A stretch of DNA of 5,979 bases. It comes from Bacillota bacterium. Its GTDB lineage: Bacteria > Bacillota_E > Sulfobacillia > Sulfobacillales > Sulfobacillaceae. The DNA lies in the NCBI GenBank assembly GCA_021802225.1, contig JAKAAS010000136.1, positions 1 to 5,979 on the forward strand. Direction: 5' to 3'. The notes under the pieces were generated by a model. The model saw only the letters and a list, made by a program, of their open reading frames with translations. It was not told where the DNA came from and searched no databases. The stretch's first letter is position 1; every line of letters begins with the position of its first letter. Below are positions 1 through 5,281 of the stretch, one piece after another. The position numbers and the translations under genes are program-made.

Positions 1-63
1 TATGATACAGGTATTCAGGGATCTCCATAAACTTAGGATGCGTTCTCGGAGGAGGGTCTGCCT

Positions 64-396
64 GTGCAACGCGACATCCGGTCTTTTCGGACAATTATCG
101 CCCTGCTCACCGGCGTTATATTAGTTATTATTCTTGCTCTAGAAAATCGGCATGGGGTGTCCATTCAAATATTCTGGTGGCACATTCCCAGCGTCTCCCT
201 GGCATTGCTGGTGGCCATATGTCTTCTGCTGGGAGCGGGATTAGCTCTAGCAGCGGTATGGTGGGATTATCGGAGGCACCGTCCACCCCAGACGCAAGAC
301 GACTCATCTTCGGCCGTCAGTGCGAAGGAGAACATGACCGCCGCGCCAACAGACGGCGAGGGCCAAGAGCCGCCCAATTCTTCCTCGCATTCGTGA
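64..396 (+). CDS. LapA-domain small integral membrane protein
   Basis: This 110-residue protein has the LapA (DUF1049) layout: a short basic N-terminus, a first hydrophobic helix at about residues 10-26 ending in ALEN, a short loop with VSIQIFWW, a second helix at about 43-67, then a basic stop-transfer patch (DYRRHR) and a hydrophilic Ser/Pro-rich tail of about 40 residues. The family is linked to lipopolysaccharide or envelope assembly in Gram-negatives; in Gram-positives its role is unclear, so I claim only a small inner-membrane protein. The start is GTG at 64, placed by a strong GGAGGAGGG at 48-56 with 7 bases of spacing. TATGAT at bases 1-6 could be a -10 box, but its -35 would lie outside the window. 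The gene ends just before a hairpin terminator and appears to be alone or last in its transcript. Confidence 0.8.
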   Translation: MQRDIRSFRTIIALLTGVILVIILALENRHGVSIQIFWWHIPSVSLALLVAICLLLGAGLALAAVWWDYRRHRPPQTQDDSSSAVSAKENMTAAPTDGEGQEPPNSSSHS

Positions 397-442
397 ATGC
401 CATGGTTTGGGACACTGACAGCAGTGAGCAGGCTCGCGCAAT

Positions 443-483
443 GATACAACCTCCTTCCAGCACGGAAGGAGGTTGTATCTTCT
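443..483 (+). terminator. Hairpin terminator after the LapA-like gene
   Basis: A perfect 16-bp stem pairs 443-458 with 464-479 around a 5-base loop (AGCAC) and is followed by TTCT. The T-run is weak, so termination is inferred mainly from stem strength and position between two same-strand genes. The stem is also symmetric, so it could act on the opposite strand. One arm is CCTCCTT and the other AAGGAGG, so an accessible Shine-Dalgarno sequence would be locked inside the stem; no ORF starts right after it. Confidence 0.7.
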
Positions 484-514
484 ACACTAATTGCTCATAA
501 AGAATCACAATGGA

Positions 515-523
515 TGGTATAAT
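515..523 (+). promoter_or_regulatory. Extended -10 promoter of tnpA
   Basis: TGG followed by a perfect TATAAT (518-523) makes a TGnTATAAT extended -10 element. There is no good -35 at 17 bases; TTGCTC at 491-496 is too far, with a 21-base spacer. Transcription would start near 530, giving a leader of only about 13 bases to the ATG at 543. This argues against translation from the ATG at 510, which lies upstream of the -10 box. Confidence 0.55.
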
Positions 524-542
524 ATCCCTAGGTGATCAGCAT

Positions 543-1190
543 ATGGAAGAACAATTCGTAAGTATCGGCAAGGCGGCCAAGATGATTGGCATGAGCATTG
601 AAGGGTTGCGCCATTGGGAAGCGACGGGGGTTCTCGTACCGATGCGGACCTTGACGAATCAGCGGCGTTATCGTGTGGCGGACTTACAGGCTTTGTTATC
701 AGAGAGCCCCCACGTCGGTCAGGCTTCGCGCTGTGTCCTGTATGCGCGCGTCTCCACCAAAAAACAACAAGAGGCCGGGAATTTGGACCGACAACTGGGA
801 CGGCTCACCGCCTTCGCGGCGGAGCAACAATGGCAGGTGGTCACTGCTTTAACCGATGTCGCCAGTGGCTTAAATGAAAAGCGGCGGGGGCTGCAGCAAC
901 TGTTGGAACTCGCTCAGCAGCACCAGGCGGACATCGTGGCGGTGGAGTATAGAGATCGACTAGCCCGCTTCGGCTTCGCCTATTTAGAAACCTTTTTGCA
1001 CGCCTTCGGCGTGCGTGTGGTCCTCATGGAGCAGACGGCGCAGGATGACCAGCAGGAACTCGTCGAGGATTTGATTGCCATTACGTCATCGTTCTCGGCC
1101 CGCATCTACGGCGAGCGCGGGGGCAAACAGATGGCCACGACCGTGCGCCAAGCGCTGGCCGCGTTAGCCCAGGAAGGAGACTCCGTATGA
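543..1190 (+). CDS. tnpA: IS607-type serine recombinase (transposase TnpA)
   Basis: This 215-residue protein is a full-length IS607 TnpA, which moves the element through a double-stranded circular intermediate by serine-recombinase chemistry. Residues about 5-52 are a MerR-like winged helix (VSIGKAAKMIG, LRHWEATG, RRYRVADLQALL). The catalytic domain follows: YARVST at 67-72 with the nucleophile Ser71 and Arg69, then YRDRLARFGF at 136-145 with the usual DRLxR residues. The segment ELVEDLIAITSSFSARIYG at 172-190 is typical of the family. All key residues are present with no frameshift, so the enzyme may be active. The ATG at 543 is chosen over 510 because AGGTGA at 530-535 sits 7 bases upstream and the promoter lies between the two. 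The stop overlaps the ATG of the next ORF (ATGA), as is usual for tnpA-tnpB pairs. Confidence 0.9.
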   Translation: MEEQFVSIGKAAKMIGMSIEGLRHWEATGVLVPMRTLTNQRRYRVADLQALLSESPHVGQASRCVLYARVSTKKQQEAGNLDRQLGRLTAFAAEQQWQVVTALTDVASGLNEKRRGLQQLLELAQQHQADIVAVEYRDRLARFGFAYLETFLHAFGVRVVLMEQTAQDDQQELVEDLIAITSSFSARIYGERGGKQMATTVRQALAALAQEGDSV

Positions 1191-1324
1191 AAACGGCCAT
1201 TTTTGAATGGATGCAACGGCGGGGGAAATGGCACGACGCGTATCGCAAAGCGGACTGGAGTGCGTGGAACAAACTTCAGCAAGAAATCAGTGCAGCTCTG
1301 CTGAAAAAACAACATATGGCTTGA
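1187..1324 (+). CDS. Short ORF coupled to tnpA, possible tnpB remnant
   Basis: A 45-residue ORF begins at an ATGA overlap with the tnpA stop and has a strong AAGGAGA at 1174-1180, 6 bases upstream, so it is probably translated by coupling. It begins MKTAIFEWMQRRGKW, is rich in Trp, Lys and Gln, and contains a helical stretch (WSAWNKLQQEISAALLKKQ). Its position is exactly that of tnpB in IS607 elements, but I see no TnpB motif: the RuvC residues and zinc finger would lie far downstream of a stop at 1322. It could be the N-terminus of a truncated tnpB or an unrelated small accessory protein. I do not recognise it by sequence. Confidence 0.45.
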   Translation: MKTAIFEWMQRRGKWHDAYRKADWSAWNKLQQEISAALLKKQHMA

Positions 1325-1434
1325 TCAGCGCCACCAAATTTACCAGCACTAACGCACCACACCACACGATCCCTGCCGTAGTCACACGAGGAAAGACGCG
1401 GCGGGGCATCTGAATGAGGAGCCGGGTAACACCT

Positions 1435-1630
1435 GGATCGAGGGCACCACGCGAAAGACAGAGGCGAGACTCATAGCCATTCTCTTTCGTGGATCCTTGG
1501 CGGTGAAGGAGAGCGGGCCGTCCCGCCGATTCTCTGTCAATAGCGCGAGAGCAGCCCTCCAGCGGACGAATCCTGTGAGATCCGCTGCCGTTAGGCAGTG
1601 ACCTCGAACGACGGTTACCGAGGTTTTTTT
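1435..1630 (+). ncRNA. Candidate structured RNA ending in an intrinsic terminator
   Basis: No convincing ORF covers this stretch, but helices follow one another. GGATC 1435-1439 faces GATCC 1492-1496; CCAC 1447-1450 plus GAAAGA 1453-1458 pair with TCTTTC 1483-1488 plus GTGG 1489-1492, leaving a 2-base bulge (the two outer options share bases 1492). GCGGG 1513-1517 pairs with CCCGC 1522-1526 around a 4-base loop. AGCGGA 1561-1566 pairs with TCCGCT 1581-1586, CTGCC 1585-1589 with GGCAG 1594-1598, and the series closes with the 1601-1630 terminator. It could be a guide RNA relic of a lost IS607 tnpB, or a 5' leader with attenuation for the ligase at 1881. I looked for T-box, SAM, cobalamin, glycine, c-di-GMP and ZTP signatures by eye and found none. 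Confidence 0.35.
1601..1630 (+). terminator. Intrinsic terminator with seven T's
   Basis: ACCTCG at 1601-1606 pairs with CGAGGT at 1619-1624, with possible inner pairing AAC 1607-1609 with GTT 1614-1616, and the stem runs directly into TTTTTTT at 1624-1630. The stem is short but the T-run is the best in the window. It lies 250 bases before the ligase start and about 280 bases after the IS607 genes, so it either ends the IS607 transcript or interrupts a long leader. Confidence 0.65.
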
Positions 1631-1880
1631 AACCAGGTGTATCACGAGGGTCTCCTGTCACTTGAGCCTCAAGCCCCCGGGGAGCGTAAAGCAGAGGCGG
1701 TGTGGCCCGAAACGCCTCTTGGCCTCTGAGTCTGTTGGCGTGGACTTGGGGGACAAATGGCCGGTGTATGTGCGGCCTATTTCGCGGTACGATACCTAGT
1801 GATAAGAGTCGGTAACGCTTCTGGCTTCTGGGATTTGATACTGGAAGAGGCAGGATTTCTGCCAGCAAAGGAGAATTTCA
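1631..1880 (+). other. Gene-free leader region upstream of the ligase with several dyads
   Basis: I see no supported gene here. It holds a perfect 13-base palindrome CTTGAGCCTCAAG (1661-1673), an adjacent CCCCGGGG (1675-1682), and a 7-bp stem AGAGGCG 1693-1699 with CGCCTCT 1713-1719. The left arm of that stem can instead pair as CAGAGGC 1692-1698 with GCCTCTG 1722-1728. No clear -35/-10 pair for the ligase was found. An ORF reading through 1757-1939 overlaps the ligase start and looks like chance. Confidence 0.4.
1849..1874 (+). promoter_or_regulatory. Hairpin and ribosome binding site before the ligase
   Basis: GGCAG 1849-1853 pairs with CTGCC 1859-1863 around a 5-base loop. AAAGGAGA at 1867-1874 follows at once and lies 6 bases before the ATG at 1881. 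This fixes the ligase start. The small stem leaves the ribosome site free and may protect the 5' side or help translation; that role is inference. Confidence 0.5.
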
Positions 1881-3869
1881 ATGCGACCCGTGGAATTTGG
1901 CACTATTCTATGGAAGCCTTCATCCGAATGGATCGGTAACGCCCGGATTACCCATTATATGCAGTGGCTGGAATCTATCACTCATGAAAATTTTCCGGAT
2001 TATCAGGCTCTCTGGGAATGGTCAACAACCAACGTGGAAGAGTTCTGGCGATCATTGTGGGACTATTTCTCTCTCACATCACCCACGCCTTCCATGCGAG
2101 TTCTCTCTGATCACGCCATGCCTGGTGCGCGGTGGTTTGAAGGTGCAGAGATTAACTGGGCCTCCTATGTCTTCGGCAAAATGCCAGAAACCGGACCAGT
2201 ATTCCATGCCTATTCCGAGGCCCGGGCCCCACGGATCTTGACAAAGCAGGAGATCATTGAGCAAACTAGTTCCGTGGCCGCTTACCTCCGCGCAGTAGGA
2301 GTAGGCCAAGGGGACCGCGTTGCGGGATATCTCCCCAATATTCCTGAGGCCATTATCGCATTTCTAGCCTGTGCTAGTATTGGTGCAGTCTGGTCAAGCT
2401 GTTCGCCGGACTTCGGGAGCGCCAGTGCTATCGCGCGCTTTCGTCAGATTGAGCCGACCGTGCTGTTCACTGTGGACGGCTATCGGTATAATGGCAAGGC
2501 ATTTGACCGCCGTATGGTTCTCGATGCCTTGCAGGAGAATCTGCCGTCACTCAAATCCACAGTTCTCGTCCCGTATCTAGATCCAGATATCACGTTTTGG
2601 GGTCATCAGGAAGACCAGACCCAGTTGTGGAATGACCTCCTCGCACAGCCCGCGCCGTGGACTTATTCGACTGTGCCGTTTAATCATCCACTTTGGATTC
2701 TGTATTCGTCAGGCACGACCGGAATTCCGAAGGCGATTGTCCAGTCCCAGGGAGGAATTTTGCTGACACAGTTGATGATGTCTGCACTCCACCTTAATAT
2801 TCAGCCCGGAGATCGGTCTTTCTGGTTTACCACAACAGGTTGGGTCATGTGGAATGCATTGGTCGGTATGCTAACAGCAGGGTCTGCTATTGTGCTTTAC
2901 GATGGGAGCCCTTTTTATCCTTCGCCCGAGATCTTATGGGACATAGCCGAAGAAACCCAGATGACCTATTTCGGCACCAGCCCCGCCTACTTGCAAGCCC
3001 TCGCCAGACAGCAGATTGAGCCTGGACGCGATCATGACCTGCGCTCTCTCCGCGCTCTGGGCACTACCGGGTCGCCCTTGGCGCCTGACCTCTATGCATG
3101 GGTCTATGACCATGTGCGCTCTGATATCTGGCTCGGCCCCATCAGCGGAGGGACTGATGTCGCCGCAGCTTTTGTAGGGGGGTGTCCTATCCTGCCCGTA
3201 CGGGCAGGGGAGATGCAGTGCCGATTTCTCGGCGTCAAAGTGCAAGCGTTCAACGACATCGGGGAAGGCGTGACTGGCGACGTCGGAGAACTTGTGGTAA
3301 CAGAGCCGATGCCCTCCATGCCGATTTACTTCTGGAACGATCCAGAAGGTCAGCGCTATTATGACAGCTACTTCACCAAATATCCTGGAGTCTGGCAGCA
3401 CGGTGACTGGATTCAAATTACACCGCAGGGCACTGCGATTATCTATGGACGTTCCGACTCGACCATCAATCGCCACGGGGTGCGCATGGGCTCCAGTGAA
3501 ATCTATCAAGCCGTGGAATCATTGCCAGCGGTAGCGGACTCCTTGGTCGTCGATCTCGAGTATCTGGGACGCCCATCTTTTCTGCCGCTTTTTGTCGTCC
3601 TGGCAGAGGGCACAGAGCTGACTGCAGACTTGCGGGAACAGATAGCCGAGGTCATTCGCAGCACTGTCTCGCCCCGCCATGTCCCTGATGCCATCTACGA
3701 GATTCCTGAGGTGCCGCGCACCCTGAACGGCAAGAAGCTTGAAGTGCCCATCCGGAAAATTCTTATGGGATTTGCCCCGGGCACATCGGTCGACCCAGAT
3801 GCCATGGCCAACCCCAAGAGTCTTGACATTTTTCTTCAGTGGGCCAAGCAGTGGAATAGCCCAGCGTAA
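1881..3869 (+). CDS. Acetoacetate-CoA ligase (acetoacetyl-CoA synthetase)
   Basis: This 662-residue cytoplasmic enzyme converts acetoacetate, ATP and CoA to acetoacetyl-CoA, AMP and pyrophosphate (EC 6.2.1.16), feeding ketone bodies or polyhydroxybutyrate breakdown products into central metabolism. The N-terminal acetyl-CoA-synthetase-like part (about 35-100) includes ARWFEGAEINWA. The AMP-binding domain follows, with the phosphate loop YSSGTTGIPKAIVQ at 275-288, GTTGSPL at 394-400, ISGGTD at 421-426 and HGDW at 507-510. The hinge YGRSDSTINRHGVRMGSSEI is at 522-541, and the C-terminal domain has the acyl-adenylate lysine in LNGKKLEVPIRK (615-626). The FGT/WKPS start and the length of about 650-660 separate this family from acetyl-CoA synthetase. 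The start is fixed by AAAGGAGA 6 bases upstream. The gene stands alone; no thiolase or CoA-transferase neighbour is present, and I see no clear terminator after it. Confidence 0.93.
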   Translation: MRPVEFGTILWKPSSEWIGNARITHYMQWLESITHENFPDYQALWEWSTTNVEEFWRSLWDYFSLTSPTPSMRVLSDHAMPGARWFEGAEINWASYVFGKMPETGPVFHAYSEARAPRILTKQEIIEQTSSVAAYLRAVGVGQGDRVAGYLPNIPEAIIAFLACASIGAVWSSCSPDFGSASAIARFRQIEPTVLFTVDGYRYNGKAFDRRMVLDALQENLPSLKSTVLVPYLDPDITFWGHQEDQTQLWNDLLAQPAPWTYSTVPFNHPLWILYSSGTTGIPKAIVQSQGGILLTQLMMSALHLNIQPGDRSFWFTTTGWVMWNALVGMLTAGSAIVLYDGSPFYPSPEILWDIAEETQMTYFGTSPAYLQALARQQIEPGRDHDLRSLRALGTTGSPLAPDLYAWVYDHVRSDIWLGPISGGTDVAAAFVGGCPILPVRAGEMQCRFLGVKVQAFNDIGEGVTGDVGELVVTEPMPSMPIYFWNDPEGQRYYDSYFTKYPGVWQHGDWIQITPQGTAIIYGRSDSTINRHGVRMGSSEIYQAVESLPAVADSLVVDLEYLGRPSFLPLFVVLAEGTELTADLREQIAEVIRSTVSPRHVPDAIYEIPEVPRTLNGKKLEVPIRKILMGFAPGTSVDPDAMANPKSLDIFLQWAKQWNSPA

Positions 3870-3886
3870 GACTGCCGGTTTCGGAA

Positions 3887-4252
3887 ATGTCCAAAATATC
3901 GATGCAGTCCATAACGTTTGGATGGGACACTGCCAAGGAACATGATCAGGTTCTCGGTCATCAACTGTTTGACCGCATGCGGGGACGTAGCGAACCGTAG
4001 AAAAACTGCCAGACGGCATTCGCACGCCGACGGTTTCCACCGCCCCTGTTGCGGTCTCATCACTTCACGACCATGTATCACCCATGGAATCCCATATGAG
4101 GCAAGGGTTGGTAATGCGCAGGCGGACCCATTCTTTCCGAATTGCTCCGCCACGCAGACGAGATCCGGCAGAGCATTGAAAGCCACCCCAGCGGAGTTTG
4201 CATCGCAGCCTATCCAGATAATTCCTATATGGGGTATGGCAACGATTCGTAA
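3887..4252 (+). pseudogene. Decayed gene for a two-unit conserved protein (RHADEIR motif)
   Basis: Three protein-like segments lie in order but in different frames. Segment A (3887-4000) ends in HDQVLGHQLFDRMRGRSEP. Segment B, in a second frame from 3997, reads VEKLPDGIRTPTVSTAPVAV and then SSLHDHVSPMESHMRQG. Segment C, back in the first frame from 4121, reads GGPILSELLRHADEIRQSI then ESHPSGVCIAAYPDNSYM and stops at 4250. Units A+B and C resemble each other: LFDRMRGRSE with LSELLRHADEI, and VEKLPDGIRT with IESHPSGVCI. I recall conserved uncharacterised bacterial proteins with two such units (LFRHADKIR, then a DDP motif, then an Ile-Gln-x-His stretch); this is memory, not a search. Frame changes fall near 3990-4000 and 4105-4120. 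No ribosome site precedes 3887. Sequencing error is an alternative to decay. Confidence 0.55.
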
Positions 4253-4470
4253 ATATTCCGCCATAATCCAGATTGTGGTAAATTCCACGCGCCGAGTGCT
4301 GCCAAAAGTGCTAGTAAACTCGCTCCCCCGAATGGCCTTCCGATTGAGCGCCGTCTCTCATTTATTGCCACCAAAGCCTCGGAGTTATTATGGAAAGACC
4401 TTCGTGAGAGCCGGTAATTACCAATATATGGCGCGTGATAGTGCTAGAAACGAATCGTTGCCATGCCCCA
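4230..4470. repeat. 21-bp imperfect inverted repeat with a 199-bp interior
   Basis: Bases 4230-4250 match the reverse complement of 4450-4470 at 20 of 21 positions; the inner 15 bases (ATGGCAACGATTCGT at 4236-4250 against 4450-4464) are identical. The mismatch pairs T4235 with G4465. The unit of 241 bp has the size and form of a miniature inverted-repeat element, but the flanks (AATTCCTATA on the left, AGTTGGCAAA on the right) show no matching target duplication. Confidence 0.5.
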
Positions 4471-4581
4471 AGTTGGCAAAGTGGATGGGCAGACTTAAAC
4501 AATGCAACCGGAGGCAACGATGTATATTCGTGGGCAACGAACATTTAGAAAGATAAAACTTAGATAGAAAGGGTGAAACCC
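4253..4581 (+). other. Tail of the decayed gene and leader of the secreted-protein gene
   Basis: After the stop at 4250 the same frame stays open to a stop at 4415, reading FHAPSAAKSASKLAPPNGLP and then IERRLSFIATKASELLWKDL. The HA...NGLP pattern may be the end of the decayed protein. A different frame reads WQSGWADLNNATGGNDVYSW (from 4474) and stops at 4546. The overlapping frames and a protein-like reading on the minus strand cannot be separated by eye. A weak promoter candidate for the next gene is TTGGCA 4473-4478 with TAAACA 4496-4501, spacer 17; the -10 is poor. Confidence 0.3.
4513..4541 (+). repeat. GGCAACGA direct repeats before the secreted-protein gene
   Basis: GGCAACGA occurs at 4513-4520 and 4533-4540, exactly 20 bases apart, on nearly the same face of the helix. 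The same 8-mer forms part of the inverted repeat arms at 4238-4245 and, inverted, at 4455-4462. The second copy also sits in a small dyad, TTCGT 4527-4531 with ACGAA 4537-4541. They end about 40 bases before the start codon, so an operator role is possible but unproven. Confidence 0.4.
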
Positions 4582-5115
4582 ATGCGATATCTCTACACGA
4601 GCCTAATTGCCGCCGGCATTGTACTTCTTGGAGCCAGTGCGATAGCCAGTCATAATGCCACGCAAGCAAGTACGACGCAAAATTTTCAAAGCCAAAAACA
4701 ACAGCGCATTGCCAAGGAACTGGCGCACGCCGCACAGAATAAAAACAAGGCCAGGGATCACGGCGGGGTGACCCACTTTTCACCGCCCGTTCCGCATCCG
4801 ATCGCGGAACCCAGCATACCGATCGGGCCTATACCGATGACGCAGTCCTCCGCATGGACCGCCGGGTGGTACCCAAACACGATGAACGAGGTTCTAGTCC
4901 TTGGTGGCTATAAGCGGTCCAATCCTGAACAGGGCATGATTGACGTGCAAGTACTAGACCAAAACAATGCGCCGTGGAGTGGTGAATTTCTGGCACCGGG
5001 GCAAACCGGCGCGATTACCATCACAAATGTTCAGGGGACCATCATCAAGTGGACGTCGTCAAGCGGGGCATCTGGATCGTTTAATTTAGCTAGCGACAAG
5101 TGGGGGCAAAGTTAA
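4582..5115 (+). CDS. Secreted protein of unknown function
   Basis: The 177-residue product has a classical signal peptide: MRYLYTS, a hydrophobic core LIAAGIVLLGASAIA, and likely cleavage near residue 22 or 23. The mature part starts with a Gln/Lys/Asn/Ala-rich helical stretch (about 24-57), then a proline-rich linker (FSPPVPHPIAEPSIPIGPIP, 66-85). A C-terminal domain follows from about 90 with alternating hydrophobic strands (NEVLVLGGYKRSNPEQG, IDVQVLD, GAITITN, IIKWTS, SFNLASDKW), suggesting a small beta fold. There is no cysteine, so it is neither a lipoprotein nor disulfide-bonded. The ATG at 4582 is preferred over GTG at 4573 because AAAGGGTG (4568-4575) then sits 6 bases upstream and the protein begins directly with the signal peptide. 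It ends in tandem stops TAA TAG followed by a terminator, so it is a single-gene unit. I do not recognise the family. Confidence 0.75.
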   Translation: MRYLYTSLIAAGIVLLGASAIASHNATQASTTQNFQSQKQQRIAKELAHAAQNKNKARDHGGVTHFSPPVPHPIAEPSIPIGPIPMTQSSAWTAGWYPNTMNEVLVLGGYKRSNPEQGMIDVQVLDQNNAPWSGEFLAPGQTGAITITNVQGTIIKWTSSSGASGSFNLASDKWGQS

Positions 5116-5128
5116 TAGTGCCTCATGT

Positions 5129-5163
5129 CGAGCTCTTCTCCGTCAGTGGGAAGAGCTCGGTTT
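5129..5163 (+). terminator. Hairpin terminator after the secreted-protein gene
   Basis: CGAGCTCTTC at 5129-5138 pairs perfectly with GAAGAGCTCG at 5150-5159; two further inner pairs (T-G and C-G) extend it to 12 bp around a 7-base loop. GTTTAGGTTT follows, a broken T-run. It lies 13 bases after the stop codon. Confidence 0.75.
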
Positions 5164-5281
5164 AGGTTTACAAAGGAATTTCACACAGTGAGCAGCCGTC
5201 TCCTGATTCCAAACCATAGAGGTAACCTCTAGACAGTCACGAACGTTACATCGATAAGGTGGTTCTTTTGAAATGCAAAGG
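5164..5281. other. Intergenic stretch with one 15-base palindrome
   Basis: I see no gene here. TAGAGGT 5217-5223 and ACCTCTA 5225-5231 form a perfect dyad around A5224, the form of a small operator or a chance palindrome. AAGGAAT at 5173-5179 resembles a ribosome site but no credible ORF follows. Confidence 0.35.

Larger units (their letters stand above)
500..1324 (+). mobile_element. IS607-family insertion sequence, apparently lacking tnpB
   Basis: The element is recognised from its MerR-headed serine recombinase. IS607 members carry no terminal inverted repeats and make no target duplication, so the borders given here are approximate: the left is set between the upstream terminator and the tnpA promoter, and the right at the last coupled ORF. 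A normal IS607 element has tnpA followed by tnpB, an RNA-guided nuclease gene of about 400 codons. Only 45 codons follow here, so the element is either internally deleted or a tnpA-only form. Its right side may extend into the structured region up to about 1630 or 1730. Confidence 0.6.

Noticed and set aside
998..1014. Hairpin GCACGCC-TTC-GGCGTGC preceded by TTTTT
   Set aside because: It lies inside tnpA in a conserved coding stretch, and the T-run is on the wrong side of the stem for termination on either strand.
533..1329. TGATCAGC present at 533-540 and 1322-1329, flanking the IS607 genes
   Set aside because: Only 8 bases with a palindromic core (TGATCA). IS607 elements make no target duplication, and the left copy lies between the promoter and start of tnpA, so it is not an element border.
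1382..1645. Minus-strand ORF over the structured region
   Set aside because: No ribosome site and no recognisable domain; the nucleotide-level helices explain the region better.
2934..3509. Long minus-strand ORF inside the ligase gene
   Set aside because: It is an antisense shadow of the well-supported acetoacetate-CoA ligase; its translation has no recognisable motif.
3836..4288. Minus-strand ORF of 150 residues downstream of the ligase
   Set aside because: It overlaps the ligase end and the plus-strand decayed gene, has no ribosome site that I can see, and its sequence resembles no family I know. Kept only as a caution about strand assignment in 4253-4440.
3918..4556. Plus-strand ORF of 212 residues
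   Set aside because: Its frame runs across the better protein-like segments in the other two frames. Its composition (Arg, Ser, Pro, Cys rich) is that of an out-of-frame reading, and no ribosome site precedes it.
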